64,000 bases of DNA. Source: Prado023 sp963706885. GTDB taxonomy: Bacteria > Actinomycetota > Actinomycetes > S36-B12 > CAIYMF01. The notes under the pieces are model-generated. The model saw only the letters and a program-made list of their open reading frames with translations, was not told the origin of the DNA and made no database searches. Shown here piece by piece: positions 49,981 through 59,170 of this stretch (its first letter is position 1; the number at the start of each line of letters is the position of its first letter). Where the stretch lies: assembly GCA_963706885.1 (NCBI GenBank), contig CAVPNX010000033.1:13435-77434 (forward strand), in the 5' to 3' direction. A program made the position numbers and the translations under genes.

Positions 49981-50070
49981 GGCCCCACGCTATCGGCCCT
50001 GCGACTCCTGCGTGGTGACGCACGGCCGAGGCGCGCATCACGCGGGACGAGTGCGCGGCGTTCGGCGCGG

Positions 50071-50757
50071 TCAGTCCTGAGCCGCGATCAGGAACACGGG
50101 CGTCAGCTCGTCGCCCTGGCCCATGGGGTTGTCCAGCATCACCTCACGGGCGTCGGCGTCGGACATCGGCAGGTTCGTGCTGCGGCCGACGACCTCGACG
50201 TTGATGTTGTTGCCGTCGATGATGTACGCGGCGCACCCGAAGCGTTGCGCGAGCTCCTCGCAGATCGCGTCGGGGTGCTTCGAGGGCAGCATCGCGTACT
50301 GGTCGAACGGGGGCATCGCATCCGGGTTGAACCCGTCGATCTCGGAGATGTGGTTGCCCGCGATCCGGTAGAAGTCGCCGTTGCGTCGGAGCACGAACTT
50401 GCCGATCCCACCGCCGATGACCGCGGCGACCATCCGGGGGTAGCCGGCCTCGTCGATGGCGACCTGCATCTTCTTCGGGTGGCTGTAGCCGATGTCCCCG
50501 TTGTCGTTCTTCTGCACGTACTTCACGATGAGCCGGGCCAGCCAGCTGTCCTGCACGTCGTCGATGTGGCGCACGTCGCCGTTGCAGATCGAGACGAACT
50601 TCTGCGACAGGCACAGCGTGGTCGCTGGGGTGATCCGGTCGGCTGCGTAGAGCGCGATGACGCCGGCGAGGTCCTCGCCGATCCCGACCTTGTGGGTCCG
50701 CACCGGATCGCGCCGGTAGGTCCGTCCGCGCACCGCGCGCGTGGAGATGGCTGTCAC
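50071..50757 (-). CDS. CofE-like (F420-0:gamma-glutamyl ligase family) protein
   Basis: A 228-residue protein with MTAISTRAVRG, GEDLAGVIALYAADR and LCLSQKFVSICNGDV near the N terminus. Toward the C terminus it carries AYIIDGNNINVEVVG. The layout recalls the CofE ligase fold of coenzyme F420 synthesis, but this is a divergent member lacking a fused C-terminal domain, and no other F420 gene is nearby. Start at GTG/ATG 50757 follows the ISTRAVRG strand. It lies between dapA and thyX on the same strand. Treat the ligase activity as unproven. Confidence 0.55.
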   Translation of the reverse strand: MTAISTRAVRGRTYRRDPVRTHKVGIGEDLAGVIALYAADRITPATTLCLSQKFVSICNGDVRHIDDVQDSWLARLIVKYVQKNDNGDIGYSHPKKMQVAIDEAGYPRMVAAVIGGGIGKFVLRRNGDFYRIAGNHISEIDGFNPDAMPPFDQYAMLPSKHPDAICEELAQRFGCAAYIIDGNNINVEVVGRSTNLPMSDADAREVMLDNPMGQGDELTPVFLIAAQD

Positions 50758-50779
50758 GGCTGGGAGCCTACCGGCCCGG

Positions 50780-51496
50780 CTAGGGAGCGACCCGGCCGTT
50801 GGCGACGAACGCGGCGTGGGTGAGTGGCATGAGGGCGGCCCACTCCTGCTCGTAGCGCTCGGCGACCATCTCGATCTCCCGCTGCGGGAAGCTGGGGAAC
50901 CGCGCGTCGTCGCTGTGCTTGCGCAACGACAGGAAGTTCATCATCGCCCGGGCGTTCATCGTGACGTACGCCGATGAGTAGATCGTCAGGGGCAGCACGA
51001 TCCGGGCGACCTCGCGGGCCACCCCGGCGTCGAGCATCGCCTCGTAGGCCGCATATGCCGAGCGGCACGCGGTCTCGGTCTCCGCGCGGACGATCTCGTA
51101 CTGCTGGGGCGTGCCGTCCACGAACTCGTAGGACCCGGGCTTGCCCACCTGGACGAGCTTGCGCTCGGGCGCAGGGACGTAGAAGGTCGGCTCGAGGACC
51201 TTGTAGCGACCGGATTCCTCGTTGTAGGAGGCGATCCGGTGGCGGAAGTGCTCACGCCACATGAAGATCGGTGCCTGGACGAAGAAGGTCATCGACGAGT
51301 GCTCGAAGGGCGATCCGTGGCGGTCGCGCATCAGGTAGTTGATCAACCCGGAGGACTTGGCGGGATCGGCCTCGAGGTCCTCCAGCGACTGCTCGCCCTT
51401 GGTCGACACCCGCGCGGCCCAGATGACATCGGCGTCACTGGCCGCGTGCTTCACGAGCTCGACGGTGACATCGCTGCGGAACCTCAGGTCGGGCAT
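50780..51496 (-). CDS. thyX: FAD-dependent thymidylate synthase ThyX
   Basis: A 238-residue flavin-dependent thymidylate synthase making dTMP from dUMP with methylenetetrahydrofolate. The ThyX signature RHRIASYNEESGRY is exact (about residues 89-102), preceded by HGSPFEHSSMTFFV. Length is normal. No thyA is visible in the window. In many actinobacteria thyX is next to dapB; here about 11 kb of other genes intervene. Confidence 0.96.
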   Translation of the reverse strand: MPDLRFRSDVTVELVKHAASDADVIWAARVSTKGEQSLEDLEADPAKSSGLINYLMRDRHGSPFEHSSMTFFVQAPIFMWREHFRHRIASYNEESGRYKVLEPTFYVPAPERKLVQVGKPGSYEFVDGTPQQYEIVRAETETACRSAYAAYEAMLDAGVAREVARIVLPLTIYSSAYVTMNARAMMNFLSLRKHSDDARFPSFPQREIEMVAERYEQEWAALMPLTHAAFVANGRVAP

Positions 51497-51630
51497 GGGC
51501 TTCCTTCCGGGACTCGTCCACGCGCATGTCGCGCATCGGCGGCGTCACGCTACCGCGTGCGCGCCTGCGCGCATCGCAGGCTCCCCGTGGCTACGGTGTG
51601 GCGCATACCCGACGCGCGAGGAGTCCTGAG

Positions 51631-51943
51631 ATGTGTGGTTGCTTCGTCCTGCTGCTCGGTGCCTTCGCCCCGAGATTGACCCTTGCGCTGATGGCCCTGT
51701 TCAACGATGAGATCACCAAGGCGTTCAACGGGTCGTGGGTCATCCCGCTCATCGGGTGGTTCCTCGTGCCGTACACGACCCTGACCTATGTCCTCATCTC
51801 CTGGTGGACCGGGCGATGTGTCCGGCCTGCTCGACTGGGGCCTCGTCGGGTTCGCGTTCTTCCTCGATCTCGGGTCGTACTTCGGCGGCTACAACCGGCG
51901 CTCCGACTACAGCCAGTACTACCCCTCGACCAGCCCTTCCTGA
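51631..51943 (+). CDS. Small membrane protein, frameshifted in this sequence
   Basis: A predicted about 103-residue protein. From ATG 51631 it runs with a first hydrophobic stretch (FVLLLGAFAPRLTLALMALF), a second (WVIPLIGWFLVPYTTLTYVLI) and then, after a frame change at the GGG 51811-51813, DVSGLLDWGLVGFAFFLDLGS. It ends in a polar tail rich in Tyr and Ser (RRSDYSQYYPST). One G fewer joins the parts. The pattern resembles small actinobacterial inner-membrane proteins of unknown function. The other frame after the shift looks non-coding. Confidence 0.65.
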
Positions 51944-52077
51944 GCACGCGTCGCGGGGTCGCAGGCGTTCACCTGGCGGTCATCGGGTGGCGATCCAGCC
52001 AGCAGGCGATGCCCATCGGTGGCTAGTAGTGTGGCCGGTGCTTGCACACGCCCCCGCACCCGATGGAAGGGAAACAC

Positions 52078-53091
52078 ATGACTATCAAGGTAGGCATCAA
52101 CGGATTCGGCCGGATCGGCCGGATGGTGTTCCGTGCTGCCGTCCAGAACTACCCGGACACGATCCAGGTGGTTGGGATCAACGACCTGCTCGACCCCGCG
52201 TACCTGGCCTACATGCTCAAGTACGACTCGGTGCACGGCCGGTTCAAGGGCGACGTCTCGGTCGAGGGCTCGAACCTCATCGTCAACGGCAACACGATCC
52301 GCCTGACGGCCGAGCGCGACCCCGCCGCCCTGGCGTGGGGCGATGTGGGCGCCGAGGTCGTCGTGGAGTCCACGGGCCTGTTCCTGGACAACGCCTCGGC
52401 GTCGAAGCACCTCGAGGCCGGCGCGAAGAAGGTCATCCTGTCCGCCCCCTCCAAGGACGACACCCCGATGTTCGTGTTCGGCGTGAACTCCGACTCCTAC
52501 GCGGGCCAGGCGATCATCTCCAACGCCTCCTGCACCACCAACTGCCTGGCGCCCGTCGCCAAGGTCCTCAATGACAACTTCGGCATCAAGCGCGGCCTCA
52601 TGACGACCGTGCACGCGGCGACCGCCACCCAGAAGACCGTGGACGGCCCGTCGATGAAGGACTGGCGCGGTGGCCGCGGCATCCTGGAGAACATCATCCC
52701 GTCCTCCACCGGTGCGGCCAAGGCCGTCGGCAAGGTCCTGCCGGACCTCAACGGCAAGCTGACCGGCATGGCGTTCCGCGTGCCGACCTCCGACGTCTCG
52801 GTCGTCGACCTGACCGTCGAGCTGGAGAACCCGGCGTCCTACGACGAGATCAAGGCCGCCATGAAGGCTGCCTCCGAGGGCCCGATGAAGGGCGTCCTGG
52901 GCTACACCGAGGACAAGGTCGTCTCGACCGACTTCGTCGGTGAGGCCATGACCTCGGTGTTCGACGCCGAGGCCGGTATCGCGCTGGACTCGACCTTCGT
53001 GAAGATCGTCGCCTGGTACGACAACGAGTGGGGCTACAGCAACAAGGTCGTCGACATGATCAACGTCATCGGCGCGGACCTGGCCGACTGA
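52078..53091 (+). CDS. gap: Glyceraldehyde-3-phosphate dehydrogenase, type I
   Basis: A 337-residue glycolytic NAD-dependent dehydrogenase. NGFGRIGRMVFRAA (Rossmann, residues 8-21), ISNASCTTNCLAPV with the catalytic Cys near 157, and WYDNEWGYSNKVV at the C terminus are intact. ATG 52078 has a GGAAGGG site 7 bases upstream; upstream in-frame starts lack one. Codon use is strongly biased to C/G endings, as expected for high expression. A strong terminator follows 14 bp after the stop. No pgk or tpi neighbour is present. Confidence 0.98.
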   Translation: MTIKVGINGFGRIGRMVFRAAVQNYPDTIQVVGINDLLDPAYLAYMLKYDSVHGRFKGDVSVEGSNLIVNGNTIRLTAERDPAALAWGDVGAEVVVESTGLFLDNASASKHLEAGAKKVILSAPSKDDTPMFVFGVNSDSYAGQAIISNASCTTNCLAPVAKVLNDNFGIKRGLMTTVHAATATQKTVDGPSMKDWRGGRGILENIIPSSTGAAKAVGKVLPDLNGKLTGMAFRVPTSDVSVVDLTVELENPASYDEIKAAMKAASEGPMKGVLGYTEDKVVSTDFVGEAMTSVFDAEAGIALDSTFVKIVAWYDNEWGYSNKVVDMINVIGADLAD

Positions 53092-53104
53092 CCCACCTGC
53101 ACCA

Positions 53105-53147
53105 CACGAAGGTGGCCGGCTCCCCACGGGGGCCGGCCACCTTCGTG
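53105..53147. terminator. Intrinsic terminator after gap
   Basis: CACGAAGGTGGCCGGC (53105-53120) pairs with GCCGGCCACCTTCGTG (53132-53147), a perfect 16-bp stem with an 11-base loop. It sits between convergent gap and the small leftward gene at 53161 and can act in both directions. Confidence 0.82.
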
Positions 53148-53160
53148 CGTGTGGCGTGGG

Positions 53161-53247
53161 TCAGAAGAAGAGCAGTCCGAGGAAGGTCATGCCGACCAGG
53201 CAGAAGACAAGGACGAGCGCGACGATCTTGACGAATTTGGGATCCAT
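53161..53247 (-). CDS. Very small single-pass membrane protein (28 aa)
   Basis: From ATG 53247 the frame encodes a 28-residue peptide: a short polar start (MDPKFVKI) followed by a continuous hydrophobic helix (VALVLVFCLVGMTFLGLLFF) to the stop. Its codon use matches neighbours and it abuts the gap terminator. A GATGGTCAC stretch precedes the ATG, which is a weak ribosome binding site. Small hydrophobic proteins of this form occur in actinobacteria; function is unknown. Confidence 0.5.
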   Translation of the reverse strand: MDPKFVKIVALVLVFCLVGMTFLGLLFF

Positions 53248-53383
53248 GTGACCATCATCGCCCACCAGTCGGGCGATCCCGTCGCAGGCGCGCCCCGGCG
53301 GACGCCGAAGGTCCGTCGAACGCTGCTCGCCCCGACCCGGCTGAACGGCCGTGGAGCGCACATGCGGTGGCAGACTCGCGGCC

Positions 53384-54629
53384 ATGCCCGCCGATCCGCG
53401 CTACCGCGTGTACCCGTACCGCTGGGTGGTGCTTGCGGTGTTCACCCTGGTCAACGTCACCATCCAGACCCTGTGGATCGGGTACGCGCCGATCACCGGC
53501 CAGGCTGCTGCCTACTACGGGGTCAGCGACACGGCCATCGGGGCGTTCGCGATGGTGTTCATGCTGGCGTTCATCCCGCTGTCCCTGCCCGCGGCGTGGT
53601 TCATCGACACCCGCGGGTTCCGCGTCGCCACCGGCCTGGGCGCGGTCGTGATGGGGACGTGCGGCATCCTGCGCGGGCTGGCCGGCACCAACTACTGGGC
53701 GGCGATGGCCGCCACGCTCGGGATCGCCGCAGCCCAGCCACTGCTGCTCAATGCGTGGACGAAGATGCCCGCGCAGTGGTTCGCCCCCGGTCATCGGGCC
53801 ACGGCCGTCGGCGTGGTCACGGTGGGCAACCTGGTGGGCACTGCAGCTGGCATGGTCCTGGGGCCCGTGCTGGTCGAGACGATGCCGATCGGCCAGATCC
53901 AGCTGGCGTACGGCGTGGTCGCTGCCGGGAGCGCTGCGCTGTTCCTGGTGTTCGCCCGGGAGCATCCGCCGACCCCGGCGAGCCCTCCCGGGGCAGCAGG
54001 AGCGGGCGCTGGTCCTCGATGGGCTGTCCCACGCTCTGCGCGTGAAGGGCTTCTGGTACGTCCTGGCGATCGCGTTCATCGGGTTGGGGGTGTTCAACGG
54101 CCTGACCACGTGGGTGGAGGCGATGCTGCGCCCCCGTGGGTTCTCCCCCGCCGACGCAGGCACGCTGGGGGCCGTCCTGCTCCTCGGCGGGCTGGTCGGG
54201 GCCGTGGTCCTGCCCGCCCTGTCCGACCGCCAGCAGCGACGCCGGCGCTTCCTTGCGCTGGCGTTCGCAGGGGCGATCCCGGGACTGGTCGGGGTGACCG
54301 TGGCGGGATCGCTCGGGGTGTTGCTGGCCTCAGGGGCCGTGCTGGGCTTCTTCCTCGTCTCCGCCCTGCCCATCGGGTTCCAGTACGCCGCGGAGGTGAC
54401 CCGACCGACCCCGGAGGGGACGTCGAACGGCCTCATGCAGCTGTTCGGCCAGGGCTCGGTGGTGTTCGTCTACGTGATGTCGGCCCTGCGCACGCCCGAT
54501 GGGTCGTTCACCCGGGCCCTTGTGGCCGCGCTCGCACTGCTGGTCCTCGCGGTCGTCATCGCCCTGCGCATGCCCGAGCCCGAGGTTCTGCGCCGCGATG
54601 ACGTCCGGGAATCGCAGCCCGTGGGCTGA
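53384..54629 (+). CDS. Major facilitator superfamily transporter, frameshifted in this sequence
   Basis: About 414 residues with roughly twelve membrane segments. It starts YRVYPYRWVVLAVFTLVNV at ATG 53384, with GFRVATGLGAVVMG in the first half. From LPGQQERALVLDGLSHALRVKG onward the frame differs, ending at 54629. The shift is at CCC 53983-53985; removing one C restores continuity in the central cytoplasmic loop. This resembles the MFS group that includes haem exporter-like (FLVCR) and oxalate/formate-type carriers. The substrate cannot be assigned. Confidence 0.8.
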
Positions 54630-54707
54630 GGCGGGCGTCGCAGCCCACGCGCTGGGCCAAGGGCGTGCCGTCGGCCGGTGCGCGGTGGCGCGTGGTCCCC
54701 GGAGGGA

Positions 54708-55550
54708 TCAGAACCCTCCGAAGTCGAACCCGCCGCCGTCGAACCCGCCGCCGTCGAAGCCCCCGCCCCCGGCGTCGCCGCCGTCGAACCCGCCGCCGTC
54801 GCCACCAGCATCGCCACCATCGCCGGCGTCCCCACCGTCGCCTCCGCCATCTGCGCCGAAGTAGTTGTAGCCCGGGGGCAGGTAGAGGGCGTTGAAGAGC
54901 ATCGTGCCCATCAGGACGTTGCTCATCATGTAGGCCCCGGAGCCGGCGTACCAGCCGCGCGCCCACGGCGCGTACTCCGGGCCGGCGTCGTAGTAGGGAC
55001 GGTCGCCCGCGGCCGTCGGCACGAGCCGCGCCTCGGGGTCCAGCCCATCGGCGATCCGGGCGCCGCACGCCGCGCAGACCGGCACGTCGCGCATCGCACC
55101 GCCGGCGGGCGCCCACTGGGCGTCCGAGACGGACAGGCCGTGGCGCTGGTCGAAGAAGCACGGGGGCCGCCGGCTCGGCAGCTCGCGGCCCTCGCGTCGG
55201 GCGTCGAGCTTGGCCAGGGCGAAGCGGCCGTCGTCGAGGGACTTGGAGACCCACTGGAGGTCGTCGGGATGGGCTGAGACCGCCAGTGCCTCCTTCGCCC
55301 GCTCGTAGGAGCCCAGGGCGTCGTCGAAGTCGCGGGCCGCCTCGGGCTCCAGGGACGCGGGCACCGGGGTCTCGGCGATCTGCTGTCCGAGCTGGGTGAC
55401 GTCCTCCTCAGCGACCCGGCGAACCGCCTGCCAGCGTCGATCCGCCAGCTCCTTGTTCTGCCGGGACGACCCGACCTGCGCCTTGTTCTGGCGGGACTGC
55501 ATGAACAGGACCGCACCGACGACCACCAGGAGGATCAGGATCAGTTCCAT
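54708..55550 (-). CDS. Membrane-anchored protein with Gly/Asp/Phe-rich C-terminal repeats
   Basis: A 280-residue protein. Residues 1-17 form one hydrophobic helix (LILILLVVVGAVLFM), followed by a charged helical region. A cysteine pair (VCAACGARI, about 165) could form a zinc ribbon. A Tyr/Trp-rich segment (YYDAGPEYAPWARGWYAG) and a low-complexity tail of about 50 residues built from GGD, GGFD and GGGFDG units follow. No family recognised. The tail corresponds to GC-rich triplet repeats at 54711-54850, prone to slippage. Confidence 0.65.
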   Translation of the reverse strand: MELILILLVVVGAVLFMQSRQNKAQVGSSRQNKELADRRWQAVRRVAEEDVTQLGQQIAETPVPASLEPEAARDFDDALGSYERAKEALAVSAHPDDLQWVSKSLDDGRFALAKLDARREGRELPSRRPPCFFDQRHGLSVSDAQWAPAGGAMRDVPVCAACGARIADGLDPEARLVPTAAGDRPYYDAGPEYAPWARGWYAGSGAYMMSNVLMGTMLFNALYLPPGYNYFGADGGGDGGDAGDGGDAGGDGGGFDGGDAGGGGFDGGGFDGGGFDFGGF

Positions 55551-55592
55551 ACATCCACGATAACCGCCGGAGTGCCGGTCTGCTGCTGCGCT

Positions 55593-56585
55593 TCAGGCGG
55601 GCGGGTGCTCGGCGTGGCCGGCGGCCGCCTGCTTGGAGTACGACCTGGCGTAGATGACGCGCATCAGCACCGCCTCCCAGGTCGGCAGGGCCCTGGCTCC
55701 GCCCAGGCCGGCGGCGCCGATCCATGCCCGAGCGGCCTTCTCCACCACCATGGCCACGGCCTCGTGGTCGGTCCCGAACACCAGCGCGCCCCGGCCCGGG
55801 ACGAGGACGGCGTCGGCCCGTGGCCTGCGCTTGGGGGTCGAGCGCAGCACCGCGACCCGGCGACCGGTGAGCTGGGCGAGGTCGTCGAGCACGGGCGGCA
55901 GCGGACGACGCAGTGTCGAGAACCGGACGGTGAACGGGGCGGTGGACAGCCACGCCGACGAGCCGTCGCCGAGCTCGACCGGCTGAAGGCACGCGGGATC
56001 CCACGGCGCATCAGGGTCGGCGGGCATGTGCGAGCCCTCGTACGGGCGCTTGACCACGACGTACGCCGCGCACGCCTGCTCGAGCACGGACACCCGGTCG
56101 AAGGCCTCCTCGAGGGTGCCGCCGACCGCGAACGCCCCATGGTTGGCCATCAGCACCGCGGGTCCCTCGGCCAACGCATCGGCCGTCCCGTGCGTGATCT
56201 TCTTCGTCCCGGGCAGCGCGTAGGGGGCACAGGGCACCTCACCGAAGGGGGTGGGCACGGACACTCGGGCGGCAGCACAGATGGATGCGGCCACCTGGTG
56301 GGTGTGCACGCCGGCCATGACGTCGGGCCTGCGCCGGTAGGTCTCGGCGTGCAGCTTGCGCTCGCCACTGGGCTTGAACTCCCCGGTCCACCCGTCGGTG
56401 TCCAGGTCCACGCGCACGATCATCTTCTCGGTCAGGTCGGGGTAGGCGATCCCGCTGGGCGTGACGAGCATGGAGTGCTCGTCGAGGCGCACGCTCAGGT
56501 TCCCCCAGGTCCGGGCCACCAGGCCGTCGGCGAGCAGGCGGTGGCCGGCGTCGACGAGCGCGTGCCGACCCTCGGCCTCATTCAC
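55593..56585 (-). CDS. Class II aldolase/adducin-family protein
   Basis: A 330-residue protein with an N-terminal class II aldolase domain. TWGNLSVRLDEHSMLVTPSGI (split here as GNLSVR and TPSGI) forms the phosphate/substrate part. The zinc ligands HAETYRRRPDV, VHTHQVAAS and NHGAFAVG are visible. The C-terminal 120 residues form a second region of unknown function. It overlaps the following aminotransferase stop by 4 bp, so it lies downstream of that gene in one operon. A sugar-phosphate or related aldol substrate is likely but unassigned. Confidence 0.85.
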   Translation of the reverse strand: MNEAEGRHALVDAGHRLLADGLVARTWGNLSVRLDEHSMLVTPSGIAYPDLTEKMIVRVDLDTDGWTGEFKPSGERKLHAETYRRRPDVMAGVHTHQVAASICAAARVSVPTPFGEVPCAPYALPGTKKITHGTADALAEGPAVLMANHGAFAVGGTLEEAFDRVSVLEQACAAYVVVKRPYEGSHMPADPDAPWDPACLQPVELGDGSSAWLSTAPFTVRFSTLRRPLPPVLDDLAQLTGRRVAVLRSTPKRRPRADAVLVPGRGALVFGTDHEAVAMVVEKAARAWIGAAGLGGARALPTWEAVLMRVIYARSYSKQAAAGHAEHPPA

Positions 56586-58054
56586 GGGCGTGCTCCCTCG
56601 ACCTGGGCGAACACGCGGTCGAACGCGGCGACGGCCTGGTCGATCGTGGCCTCCGTGTGGGCGGCGCTGGTGTACAGCCGTGAGCCGGCCAGGGTGATCA
56701 CGCCCTCGGCCGTGTACGCCGCGCCCATCTCCTCCATCACGACCTTGCGGGCCTTGATCTCCTTGAGCTTCGCCGGGACCTCCCAGATCCGGTTGAAGTC
56801 CACCGCGAAGTGCAGGGTTCCCACGGTCTGCAGGTGCACGATCGAGCCCTGGTTGTACGTGACGAACGGCAGGCCGCGGCGGGTGATCGACTCGCGCAGG
56901 CCGGCGGTCAGCCGGTCCCCCATCGCGCCGGCGCGCTCGGCGGCGTTCTGGCGCTCCATCTCGACGAGGGTGAAGTACCCGGCCGCCGAGGACAGCGGGT
57001 TGGCGGCCATGGTGCCGCCCACGAGGGCCTTCTTGGACCCGGCCTCGAGCCCGGCGGCCAGCAGCTTCATGTGCTCGCGCTTGCCGCCCAGCCCACCGGC
57101 CGAGGGGTACCCGCCGGCCACCACCTTGCCGAACACCGTGAGGTCCGGTTCCACGCCGAAGTAGCCCTGCGCGCCGGACATGCCCAGGCGGAAGCCGGTG
57201 ACGACCTCATCGAACACCAGCAGCGCGCCGTACTTGTCGCACAACTCGCGGACACCCGCGTTGAAGTCGCGGGGCAATGGGCGGGTGCCGCTCTCCGGGC
57301 CGATCGGCTCGATGAGCACCGCGGCCGTCCCGCCGCGCGCCCGGTTCAGCCGCAGGGTGCGCTCGAGGGCGTCGAGGTCACCGGGGAAGAACTCCTGCGT
57401 GTGCCGGAACACGTACTTCGGCACGCCGTGGGCCTCGTGGTGCCGCGTCCCGGGGATCCGCAGCCCGTAGGCCAGCTGGTCGGACCACCCGTGGTAGGCC
57501 CCACCCATCTTCACGACGTTCTTCCTGCCGGTGGCCAGCCGGGCCACGCGGATGGCTGCCATGCAGCCCTCGGTCCCGGAGCCGAGCATCCGGAACATCG
57601 GCACGGCGGGCATGTGGTCGGCGATGAACCGCGCCAGCTTGACCTCGTACTCGTGGAACAGGCCGGTCGAGGGGCCACACGTCCGCAGCAGGTCGACCAC
57701 CTGGTCGAGGACCTCCGGCGGGTTGGAGCCCAGGACCGTGGGCCCACCGGCCTGCAGGAAGTCCAGGTACTCGTTGCCGTCGAGATCGGTCAGGTGGCAC
57801 CCGGAGGCCTTGGTGATGACCAGCGGGAACGGCATGTTGAACGCCAGGTTGTGCTGCACGCCCCCGGGGATGTACTGGGCGGCCTCGGTGGTCATCGCCT
57901 TCGAGGACTGGCAGTGCTTCTCGAAGTGGTCGTCGAGGTAGCCCTGCAGGGCGTCGCGGCGCAGCGCCCGGATGGGTTGGGAGATCAGCGCGTCGAGGTC
58001 GGCGATCACTCGGGGGACGTCGGGGTACTGGCTGATCGCGAAGCCGTCGGACAC
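56582..58054 (-). CDS. Class III pyridoxal-phosphate aminotransferase (glutamate-1-semialdehyde aminomutase-like)
   Basis: A 490-residue PLP enzyme. YLDFLQAGGPTVLGSNPPEV, GSGTEGCMAAIRVAR, GAYHGWSD and LLVFDEVVTGFRLG precede the PLP lysine in FGKVVAGGYPSAG near residue 303. It is longer than glutamate-1-semialdehyde aminomutase (about 430). GTG 58054 is chosen because AGGAGG lies 7 bases upstream; an in-frame GTG at 58075 is weaker. Coupled to a class II aldolase, it may make and process an amino-sugar or amino-acid-derived aldehyde; this is inference. Confidence 0.88.
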   Translation of the reverse strand: MSDGFAISQYPDVPRVIADLDALISQPIRALRRDALQGYLDDHFEKHCQSSKAMTTEAAQYIPGGVQHNLAFNMPFPLVITKASGCHLTDLDGNEYLDFLQAGGPTVLGSNPPEVLDQVVDLLRTCGPSTGLFHEYEVKLARFIADHMPAVPMFRMLGSGTEGCMAAIRVARLATGRKNVVKMGGAYHGWSDQLAYGLRIPGTRHHEAHGVPKYVFRHTQEFFPGDLDALERTLRLNRARGGTAAVLIEPIGPESGTRPLPRDFNAGVRELCDKYGALLVFDEVVTGFRLGMSGAQGYFGVEPDLTVFGKVVAGGYPSAGGLGGKREHMKLLAAGLEAGSKKALVGGTMAANPLSSAAGYFTLVEMERQNAAERAGAMGDRLTAGLRESITRRGLPFVTYNQGSIVHLQTVGTLHFAVDFNRIWEVPAKLKEIKARKVVMEEMGAAYTAEGVITLAGSRLYTSAAHTEATIDQAVAAFDRVFAQVEGARP

Positions 58055-58174
58055 GGGTGCCTCCTGGGGTGACACGCCAATCCAACCACCGGCGGGCCCG
58101 CGATCCCACGCCGTGTCCCGGAACGCTGCCGAGACCGCGTCCGAGGCCGAGCCGGCGCCGGCGACGCGCTCGAC

Positions 58175-59170
58175 TCAGACGGCCTCGAGGAACCGCACGG
58201 CCTGGCCGACGTACCACGGCAGGCTCGCGCCACGCTCGTGGAAGCCCACGTGCCCCCCGGTCCGGGTGATCGCCCGGCGCACCGGCGTGTCGGCCTCCAG
58301 CTGCGCCCAGTCGATCGCGTGGTACGGCCCGGCGGGGATCATCGGGTCATCCAGGGCATGCACCACCAACGTGGGCACCGTGATCCGCGGCAGGAACTGC
58401 GCGCTGGAGTTCACCACGTAGTACTCGGCTGCGTCGCGCCAGCCGTTGTGCTTGGCGGTGATGAGGTCGTCGAACTCCGTGAGGGTGCCGACCTTCGCGA
58501 TGGCTGCGCGCTCGGCGTCGGTCAGCGCGAGGCCGGAGTGCGCCGAGTCGGACTTCAGCTTGCTGACCAGGAACTTCTCGTAGAGGCCGAACATCCGCCG
58601 CTGCAGGTGCTCGTTGCCGACGCTGAGGTCGATCGGCGAGGACACCGCGACGCCGCCGCGGACGGGCAGCCCGTCGAGTGGCTCGCCGAGGAGCTTGAGG
58701 GTCACGTTCCCGCCGAGCGAGAAGCCGACGATCGCCACGCCGTCGGCACCGGGTTCCTCGGCCAGCGCGCGCAGGACGGTGCGCAGGTCCTCGGAGCGGC
58801 CTCCGTGGTAGAGCATCCGGCAGTGCTCCGAGGAGTCCCCGACGCCGCGCAGGTCGACGCGCGCCACGGCGTACCCGGCGCGCAGCAGGCCGAGCGACGT
58901 GGCCCGCACGTAGGTGGAGTCGATCGATCCCCCGAGGCCGTGGACCACGAGCACCAGCGGCCGGTCCGCGCGCGCAGCGATCCGCGGGCGGTGCACCCGC
59001 ACGGCAAGCCGGTCCCCCGAGCCGTCGTCCATCGCGACCAGCAGTCGTTGCTCGTCGGACGCCGCTGCCAGGTCGTGCGTACGGGGCCGGATCCGGTCGG
59101 CCACGGTCTGCAGGTTGCCGGTGAGCCACGGTGGCGCGGGAGTGAAGTGCGCGTTGACGATGTCGCTCAC
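58175..59170 (-). CDS. YheT-like alpha/beta hydrolase
   Basis: A 331-residue alpha/beta hydrolase of the YheT/ABHD1 group. FTPAPPWLTGNLQTV at the N terminus and VLVVHGLGGSIDSTY (oxyanion hole) are visible. GFSLGGNVTLK with the nucleophile Ser, DDPMI for the acid, and HVGFHE with the catalytic His complete the triad. Starts at GTG 59170, overlapping the HAD gene stop by 4 bp. Homologues are esterases of poorly known substrate. Confidence 0.9.
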   Translation of the reverse strand: MSDIVNAHFTPAPPWLTGNLQTVADRIRPRTHDLAAASDEQRLLVAMDDGSGDRLAVRVHRPRIAARADRPLVLVVHGLGGSIDSTYVRATSLGLLRAGYAVARVDLRGVGDSSEHCRMLYHGGRSEDLRTVLRALAEEPGADGVAIVGFSLGGNVTLKLLGEPLDGLPVRGGVAVSSPIDLSVGNEHLQRRMFGLYEKFLVSKLKSDSAHSGLALTDAERAAIAKVGTLTEFDDLITAKHNGWRDAAEYYVVNSSAQFLPRITVPTLVVHALDDPMIPAGPYHAIDWAQLEADTPVRRAITRTGGHVGFHERGASLPWYVGQAVRFLEAV

